Source: Molanna angustata
Taxonomy: Eukaryota > Arthropoda > Insecta > Trichoptera > Molannidae
DNA: 64,000 nt
Direction of reading: 5' to 3'
NCBI GenBank assembly: GCA_963576475.1
Contig: OY754973.1
Coordinates: 9,641,552 to 9,705,551, forward strand
Positions 57,409 to 64,000 of the stretch are shown here, piece after piece. The translations under genes were made by a program, and so were the position numbers. The first letter of the stretch is position 1; every line of letters begins with the position of its first letter. Below the pieces are notes generated by a model. That model saw only the letters and a list, made by a program, of their open reading frames with translations, was not told where the DNA came from and did no database searches.

Positions 57409-57429
57409 AGTGTTGGCCACAACCCACTC
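57409..57429. repeat. Flank motif shared with 15052-15074
   Basis: AGTGTTGGCCACAACCCACT and the next base match the earlier site with one substitution. The block's right flank is therefore probably another dispersed repeat. Confidence 0.5.
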
Positions 57430-59159
57430 GTTTTATCTAAGAAGAACTATAGACACTTTAAAAGTACATATCTTACATGCGCGGTACATATTTTGTGCAT
57501 ATAGCAAATTAAAAAATTAAAATTAAAAATTAAAAAAAAATATGTGGCGTTATATTTTTTTGCTCACATCTGTAAACAAAGACAAATAATCGATGTTGCC
57601 GTGTCATTATTTTGTCTTAAAAAAATCGGTACAAAATATACCTAAGTCATTTAATATTTTGGCATTAATCATAATTAGATATCAATCAAAAAATATTAAA
57701 TATATGTAAAACACATTGACTTGAAAACCCCTGTTTAAAGTTTACCGAGGCGTCGGTACAGACAAAAGTTGTATGTCCAAATGTCCGTGATCATGAATGT
57801 ATACGGAGTAAAGACTGTTTGTACAGAGAATTCTCGACCGCCAGGTGTTCCCAACATATACAATGTCAAGAGTGAGATTTGTTAACAATACTTAACATGG
57901 AAAAGTGTTTAATGTTGAGCCTTGTGTAAACTTGTTTACATACATATATTGTATACTGCATACGTGTTTTTGAAGTAAGGTATTATACGGAATCCGCCTG
58001 TAAAAGTTTTTTTATACCTTACCTACATATATAAAAAACAATCTATATATAATACCCTACTATTATATCTCTTTAAAAAATAAACAAATCTATGCTGATA
58101 AGAGTAGGAACTACAGTGAGTGACAAGAAAAAATAGTTCTAGTTGAAAAAAAAAGTTTTCATTTCTAGAAACGATTGAAATTGACGAGAAATATGAATTG
58201 AATCTCACACTATATTTTGACACATAAATTTGTAGAATAATATCTTGATAATTATTTGTGATAGAGCGATGTATAATATGTTAAAGAAGATTGATTCAAA
58301 AGAGTAAGTACGTGTAAAAATTATTTGAATGATAATGAAATGCGTTTTGAAATATTGAAAGAATAAAAAATAAGGGACTCGCAAAAATACGTTTCAAGGT
58401 GAAGGAAATTATTTCAAAAGCATGGATCGCCAAAGAAAATTATAACAAGACACTGTGCTTCTATTTTCAAAAAACTCGATTAGGTTAAGAACATAGAATG
58501 ATAATAAAACTATAGAATACTAATTTCCATACAATACCTTGCTGAAAAAGTGAAGCCGTTTTATTGGCCGGCTCGTGTCAATATATGTATGACTGCTGGA
58601 AGATATTGTTCGTATAGTAGGTACTACTCGTTATGACTGCGTAAATAATTTTGCAAGCAGTTTAAAAATTCCCTCTTTGGAGAACGTATCACGCAGACGG
58701 CCAAATGATTACTGTATGCTCGTAGCAAAATGTTGACCAAATTAGTCAACATAAAGCAGTCGCATTTACTGCAGGCTAAAGAGTATTCTATACTTTTATT
58801 ATTCTATGGTTAAGAAATAGATTTTTAAAAAATATAGTTTGTCTTTTAACAAAATGGTATGAAATAAATATAAAAACCTATTTTCTTTTTTTGAAGATGT
58901 AGGTATTATAAATATAAAATAAAAAATAGTTGGTTTTCGTTCCATTCAATTTAATTGATAACTGTTGAATTGTTTAATTTTAATTTAATTGTTCCATTCA
59001 TTTTTCGTTTCGTGCTAAGCAAATTGTCAGAATAATACTATAAAAGACTGATACAAGTTGTTACATGTAAAATTTACACGTCAGGTATATGTGATGGTCT
59101 TAAACGGTTGAAAACTAAGTTTATATAATGCAAATTAATTAATCTTACAAAAATATCCT
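57430..59159. other. Anonymous AT-rich sequence, no gene seen
   Basis: The minus frame 58023-58223 has no domain. No repeat relationship was recognised. Confidence 0.45.
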
Positions 59160-59800
59160 TCTTCTTCTTATCCTTTTGAATAGACCTTCAGGTCTGTTTT
59201 TTAAGAGGCCTGCTCTTCCTTCGAGGTGGACCCCCAGCTATCCCTCCATCTTTTTGGCGGTCTACCGCGAGGGCGGATTCCGTGAGGCTGATTGTGAAGC
59301 ACGATATGAGGAAGTCTGGTGCTGTCCATCCTTTGGACATGACCATACCAGTCCCTCCTCCGCTGCCTACTCCATCTGATGATATCGTCAACCTCACATA
59401 GTTCTCTGTTATTCTGGAGTTCCTCACTCGGTCTCTCAGGGTTTTGCCTGCAATAGCTCTCAATGTCCTCATTTCTGAAGTCCTCAACATTTGTTTGCTT
59501 CTGAATGTGTCTGCTCGTGTCTCTATACCATATGTCATCACTGGTCTTACGCATGCTTTGTAGATTCTCACTTTGCTTTTAATGGCCATATCCTCATTTT
59601 TCCAAATAATGGATTTTAGGGCGCCCGAGACTGCAGCTGCCTTATTGACTTGGCTCTGAATTTCTTCGCAGAGGTCAGCATCTTCTGTTATGTCAATTCC
59701 TAGGTATCTAAAGGTATTAACCTGTTCAATTGGGTCGTTGTCTATAGTCAGATTGCATGCTATGTGTGTTTTTGAGAATATCATACATTTAGTCTTATCC
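59160..59800 (-). pseudogene. LINE C-terminal region (ARADT family), frameshifted
   Basis: The minus strand opens with MIFSKTHIACNLTIDNDPIE and QVNTFRYLGIDITEDADLCE, then YKACVRPVMTYGIETRADTF, RSKQMLRTSEMRTLRAIAGK, RDRVRNSRI. It then shifts frame to DDIIRWSRQRRRDWYGHVQR, MDSTRLPHIV, and RPRGRPPKRWRDSW. These are consecutive blocks of the post-palm part of an insect LINE polyprotein (FRYLGxxI, YGIETRADT, WYGHxxRM, GRPPKRW). The two frames overlap around 59400-59550, so one or more frameshifts separate them. The 3' end at the left has CTTCTTCTT and the hairpin AGACCT-TC-AGGTCT at 59182-59195. A shorter relative is at 27565-27790. Confidence 0.8.
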
Positions 59801-60029
59801 TATATATCCTATTTCATAAAATGTAGTTGGGTCACTGGTTGGGATCCCTTGAGTCGATTAGTCTGTAACAAAATAAACTATGCCTTGCACGAAACTCGAT
59901 ATTCAATTAAATTTAATAGAACCAAAACCAAGTATTTTTTATTTTATATTTATAATAATATTATATCTACTTACATAGGAGTTCTTTTAAGAATTGTCGA
60001 TAGACAAATTAAACTAAACTATTAAGTAT
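59801..60029. other. Short interval with an 18-mer shared with 17551
   Basis: TGCCTTGCACGAAACTCG at about 59881 also occurs near 17551, and both are followed by related AATAGAA / CAAGTATT words. Probably a piece of an unnamed repeat. Confidence 0.4.
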
Positions 60030-60420
60030 TTTTTAACAGATTTTTAATTATCTCAATAGAGACGAAGTTGGAATATTTATTGTAGGAGAACCGGGAAATC
60101 AGGGCATCTACAGGGCTTACGACCTGTCATCGGCTGGTTTACGTGATCACTTTATGCGCTTGCGCAACGTTCACCAATTATGCCTTTTTAATGAGATCCC
60201 TATCAATTCAATTTTGAAAGTTCTATATATTGTAATACTGAAATTCTTTTCGCTTGAAGATAAGGAATTTTTACTACAGCCATCTATGGGTGAAATTATG
60301 AACAACAATCTTATTATTTTTATTTATTTTATTGGAACGCCATCTATTGAGAGAATTGGTTTTTTGTAAATAATGAAAGCTACAATTCTTATATCTGAGG
60401 TGACAATGCATTTTTCGCAT
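60030..60420 (+). repeat. Dispersed repeat D, copy 3 (longest open frame)
   Basis: The plus frame from about 60038 reads QIFNYLNRDEVGIFIVGEPG, NQGIYRAYDLSSAGLRDHFM, RLRNVHQLCLFNEIPINSIL and continues open to a stop at about 60367, through LQPSMGEIMNNN and IGTPSIERIG. The same core is open in copy 1 and broken in copy 2. I do not recognise the peptide. It could be a captured gene fragment or chance openness in a repeat. Confidence 0.6.
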
Positions 60421-60524
60421 AGAAGTCACCCCTGAATTGCGCCAGACTTATAAGGTCATTTTTGTCTTATTAACCTACTTGTACCAATGTGTAAGTAATC
60501 GAATATTTTTATTATTGCATATGC

Positions 60525-60638
60525 GCAAACATTGGATTTTTTTTCCTGTTGGGAGTCAAAGATATTTTTTAACAGATTTTTAATTATCTCAATAGAGACG
60601 AAGTTGGAATATTTATTGTAGGAGAACCGGAAGGAGTT
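60525..60638 (+). repeat. Dispersed repeat D, partial copy 4 (5' end)
   Basis: TATGCGCAAACATTGGATTT, CCTGTTGGGAGTCAAAGATA, then AACAGATTTTTAATTATCTC and GACGAAGTTGGAATATTTAT, ending abruptly after GGAGAACCGG. Its first 70 bp are the inverse of the right end of copy 1. Confidence 0.65.
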
Positions 60639-60963
60639 TGTAAAGGATGTTGGCGGCGATGATTTCCATATTTATTTTCCTGTTCCTTCCAAGATGAAAG
60701 TCTTTAGGTATGGAATATCGTCTTATTAATAGAGGAATACAGGATGGTCTGCGGGGCATCATTCTTTCTCCTTCGTACCGTGGCTAATGAATAATTCACA
60801 AACGTTATCCTCCACGTTACTGAATACCCAGTACCATGCTTCACTGCCCACACTGTAGGTACTTTGTATATCAGAACCGACCAATGTTTCCAAATCCTTA
60901 AGAACAATGTACCTAATACTATAAATAATTGATCGTAATGTAACTTTTGTGGTTTCTGCTAAT
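60639..60963. other. No supported gene
   Basis: The 67-codon minus frame at 60704-60907 shows no domain. No repeat recognised. Confidence 0.4.
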
Positions 60964-60978
60964 TACTATGTGTTGACA

Positions 60979-61200
60979 AAGAGGAATGAAAAGTAGAGGT
61001 CGGCCAAGAAAGAGTTGGCACGATCACATAAATGGGATTTTGAAAGATGGAGATGTTAGAAGTAAGAATAATAGAAGAGCGTGTATGAGACGATGTATGG
61101 ACGTGAATGAAGCGAGGAATGTATGTCAAGAGAGAGGAGTCTGGCGTTCGGTTCTCTCTGCCTACCCCAAATAGGGAAATGGCGTGATGGTATGGTATGG
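60979..61200 (+). mobile_element. 5'-truncated family-T RTE-like insertion with exact 15-bp TSD
   Basis: The plus frame reads MKSRGRPRKSWHDHINGILK, DGDVRSKNNRRACMRRCMDV, NEARNVCQERGVWRSVLSAY. The 3' end is AAATGGCGTGATGGTATGGT with short ATGGT repeats. TACTATGTGTTGACA is repeated exactly at 60964-60978 and 61201-61215. Of the family-T copies it has the longest exact TSD but the most diverged peptide, so it probably derives from a different subfamily. Confidence 0.88.
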
Positions 61201-61215
61201 TACTATGTGTTGACA

Positions 61216-61532
61216 CCCTAATCTACGATTCGTTCTTCATTCCCCTCCCTTCTTTGTCCATTAGCGAATCAGCTGACTATCGAAGAACGGCATAAGCCAC
61301 AAAAGTTTTTTTTCGTAAATATTGTTGAACTGTGTGAACCATCGATTAATTGTGAAAATCTATCTATATGTATCATCGGTGTGGAGAAAATAAAGTGTAA
61401 TTTCTGTTGATTTACTTTCTGCAACATCGCTTACCATAGTATTCCAATATAATATACGTACTTTGTGGACAGTTTTTGTGGCCTTGATTTATTACTCATT
61501 ATTTTATGTTCATATTAGTTAATAATGCTGTT
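61216..61532. other. No supported gene
   Basis: Unremarkable AT-rich sequence ending in the TAAA microsatellite. Confidence 0.45.
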
Positions 61533-61826
<294 letters not shown>

Positions 61827-62581
61827 GGTTGGCCAAATCCGCCATTGAGTCGGGCGAAAATTTAAATAATTTCTTTCCTAGATTCGACGACGTGATCCTA
61901 TCGCTCAAGTCTCGAGCTTGGAACGAGTGGGAGAAGGAATGGAACTCTCCGACTTCGAACAAAGGCAGATTTTATAAAGATATTCAACCTACGATTCCAA
62001 GAAAACCTTGGTATACAGCTTATCAGTTGAACAAATGTGTCCTCTCAACTATATGTAGAATGCGGATTGGACGTTGCTCAATAGCCCCTCATCTATTCAG
62101 AATAGGAGTTGTTAACAGCCCATACTGCGAGTGCGGTCAGGATCTCGAGACACTGAACCATGTGTTCTTTGCCTGCCCGTTGGTCTCGGATAGAGGTATT
62201 TACGGAGAAGTGGTGAAAATAGAAAGACCCTTTAATATGGAGCATCTGTTGGCGATTGGCTCACGACATGTAATATTAGAAATCGCTAAATTCATCTCCA
62301 CCACCGGTATAAAGATATAGCTGATTGTAGGAACCCTTTCACTCGACCATTAGAAGGTGACTGACGCATTTAATGTTTTATTGTAAATTCTTTAATTGCT
62401 GGTACATATGCTTCCCTTTTGCAATCATTTAATGTAAACCCCTATTTCTCTGAGATCTAATGGAATTCTGTTTTTACTTTTTTTTCAACAGTAAATATAT
62501 TATGATCTAAATTGTACAGCACAAATCCGCCTCTATTGGTGGCTGTGCCTTATTAAAAAAAAAAAAAAAATAAATAAATAA
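61827..62581 (+). mobile_element. LINE 3' end with zinc-ribbon tail (I/R1-like group), lodged in (TAAA)n
   Basis: The plus frame 61829-62320 encodes ESGENLNNFFPRFDDVILSL, WNEWEKEWNSPTSNKGRFYK, RKPWYTAYQLNKCVLSTICR, MRIGRCSIAPHLFRIGVVNS, PYCECGQDLETLNHVFFACP. The W-x3-W segment, then LSTxxRxRIGxxxxxxHLFRIG, and C-x-CG-x-xETLxHxxFxCP is the usual C-terminal region after the RNase H domain in I/R1-like insect LINEs. RNase H itself is not included. The ORF ends at 62320; a 3' UTR follows to an A-run and TAAATAAATAA at about 62550-62581. The (TAAA)n on the left and TAAATAAATAA on the right suggest insertion into, or duplication of, that microsatellite. Confidence 0.78.
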
Positions 62582-63544
62582 TTGCAACTAGTCAAAAATA
62601 ATTGATGTGGCAAAATAATAAAAAAAAACATTAATTAATAACACGGATTTATATTTTCAGTTTCTCAAGTACCTTACTATGTAAATCGTTTCGATCATGT
62701 AGTGTCCAATACTTTTTTTAAACTCGTTTTCATACACCGTCACTTACGTGCTTATAATGTAATTTGAACTTCAAGCTATAGATATACCTAATCAAATAAA
62801 CAAAAGTTTATTATTAGTTATAAAATTGTTTCCTTTTCTACATTTTACTATTAGGCCCGGGCAAAGGTTATGCCACAGATCGCATTTTATATAGAACTCA
62901 ATTTATGTATTGTTCTGCCATAGACCGCCTTCTACATAATATATGTAAATCACATTTTATATAAATCTCATTTTAAGTATTTTACTTGTTTTTCGTTCTT
63001 TTAACATTACACAACATAAAAATTAATTACGACCTCTTTTCCTATAAAATATCCTTGAGGGGGTGTAGGGAAGTCAAATTATAAAAATGTTTATAGATCT
63101 CGATAACGTCACCTATCGGGTTCAAAACTATTCTGTTTTTCATCCGGAACCAACCATACAAATTTAGAGAACTTTATTGAAATGGGTTTGACACGAGATT
63201 TTTATATATTTCAAGATAAAAGGTAATTTCGGGAAGGCCATTTTGGATTTTTGAGTGACAGACGCGTTACTTTTTCTCCGGTCAATTAAATCAAAACGAG
63301 TGATTTATAGTGGAGTTTACTATCTAAATATCATTTATTTTTGTTAACAGTTACATTGTGAATAATGTGTTTTTAGTTTTTGTTTCAATTTAGTTAATTT
63401 AATATAGTTATTTTGTGTTTTTTTTTCTACAACGATACCGGTGAGTTCGTTCCATTTTATTTGATTTATTTTTTGCTTTGTACGTAGGTAGGAGTTTAAT
63501 TCTTATTAGCGGTGAAGCGACAGCGACACCAACCGTATGTAGCG
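62582..63544. other. No gene; right part probably 5' UTR of the retrotransposon at 63545
   Basis: About 62860-62970 has a loosely repeated CACATTTTATATA motif. From about 63260 (GTGACAGACGCGTTAC) composition changes toward that of the ORF downstream. The exact element start cannot be set. Confidence 0.45.
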
Positions 63545-64000
63545 ATGAACGAACGGGGGGAGGAAGATGAAGGGGGCGGTAGGCCCCCTCCCGCACCTGA
63601 CAACAATGTTATTAATAAGCAGTTATTCGTTTCAACATCAGGTAAAACTAAAGCCCAGTCCACACTACCGCAAACCGATAGAGATACTAACACGATTCTA
63701 TCAACAAAACGTTTCAAACCGAACGACACAACAATAGAAACGCGTGTTAACATACCTTTATACCGATACAACGAATGTTCTTTGCCGCCGTATATCGTTC
63801 ATATACAAAACAAAGTATCGGGAGAAAATCAAATTATGAATGCAGTTTCTTTCGGCTCATTCATTTATAAACATAAATTCAATGATATAAAAAAAATAAA
63901 ACCTCTAGGAAAACGTTTAATATCCATAAAATTCAACAATTATTTGACCGCGAATTCTATTTTGAATAACAAAATTTTAGAAGAAAAAAATTACGTAACA
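63545..64000 (+). CDS. Jockey-type LINE ORF1 (gag-like), 5' part, runs off window
   Basis: ATG at 63545 starts a frame open for 152 codons to the window end; an in-frame TAA lies upstream at 63497-63499. The N-terminus is acidic and proline-rich (NERGEEDEGGGRPPPAPDNN), followed by a serine/threonine-rich linker. Then comes YRYNECSLPPYIVHIQNKVS, VSFGSFIYKHKF, IKKIKPLGKRLISIKFNNYL and TANSILNNKILEEKNYV. PPYIVHI, then FGxFxxK, then (V/I)KxxGxxRxxxxFxxxxxAN is the pattern of the gag-like ORF1 of insect Jockey-clade retrotransposons, which normally continues into CCHC zinc knuckles and is followed by an endonuclease-RT ORF2. No stop or frameshift is visible, so the element may be recent or intact beyond the edge. 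ORF1 proteins of this type bind the element's RNA. Confidence 0.75.
   Translation, partial: MNERGEEDEGGGRPPPAPDNNVINKQLFVSTSGKTKAQSTLPQTDRDTNTILSTKRFKPNDTTIETRVNIPLYRYNECSLPPYIVHIQNKVSGENQIMNAVSFGSFIYKHKFNDIKKIKPLGKRLISIKFNNYLTANSILNNKILEEKNYVT

Noticed and set aside
59152..59806. Target duplication ATATCCT around the ARADT-family LINE
   Set aside because: Only about 7 bp of simple AT-rich sequence; not strong enough to call.

Overview
This is nuclear DNA from an animal genome, most probably an insect and probably a moth or butterfly. It is strongly AT-rich with repeated ACCTAC-type motifs. It carries many decayed non-LTR retrotransposon tails, a Tc1/mariner-group transposase with a DD41D spacing (a spacing known from insects), a hAT remnant and two tRNA-derived SINE families. 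The order-level call is inference from overall texture. I see no convincing host protein-coding exon and no intact tRNA or rRNA gene: recognisable content is transposable elements, their fragments and tandem repeats.

Layout. 1-6.4 kb: an array of GC-rich micro-hairpins, an old imperfect duplication carrying a Jockey-like RT relic, an RTE-like retrotransposon tail with target-site duplications (TSDs), and a LINE relic interrupted by a CR1/L2-type LINE. 6.4-20 kb: mostly anonymous AT-rich sequence with a 225-bp foldback (8731-8955), a CCCCCCTAGACAA foldback (14819-14986), tRNA-SINE copies and LINE tails. 20-32 kb: a second SINE family, a 63-bp minisatellite, an unexplained repeat with a short shared ORF, an RTE-like tail, a DD41D mariner-like copy lacking its 5' half, and a hAT fragment. 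32-43 kb: more SINE and LINE tails, a second CCCCCCTAGACAA foldback, and a 1.4-kb relic of a LINE with an R2-type C-terminal zinc knuckle and restriction-like endonuclease.

43,987-57,405 is the standout: a 13.4-kb block with 10-bp inverted ends (CTCTCCACAC / GTGTGGAGAG) and a TTTA duplication. It contains three higher-order units (4,155, 4,155 and about 5.1 kb). Each unit is a head with a hairpin and a GTACGCC heptamer array followed by 313-bp monomers in almost perfect register. It reads as a mobile-element-like structure that has amplified internally into a satellite.

57.4-64 kb: a frameshifted LINE tail, more copies of the unexplained repeat, a retrotransposon tail with an exact 15-bp TSD, about 290 bp of (TAAA)n with a LINE 3' end lodged in it, and the open 5' part of a Jockey-type ORF1 running off the right edge.

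The genes do not form a pathway. The non-autonomous units (SINEs, foldbacks, the 13.4-kb block) would depend on proteins encoded elsewhere. All family names are from motif reading by eye, without database searches.
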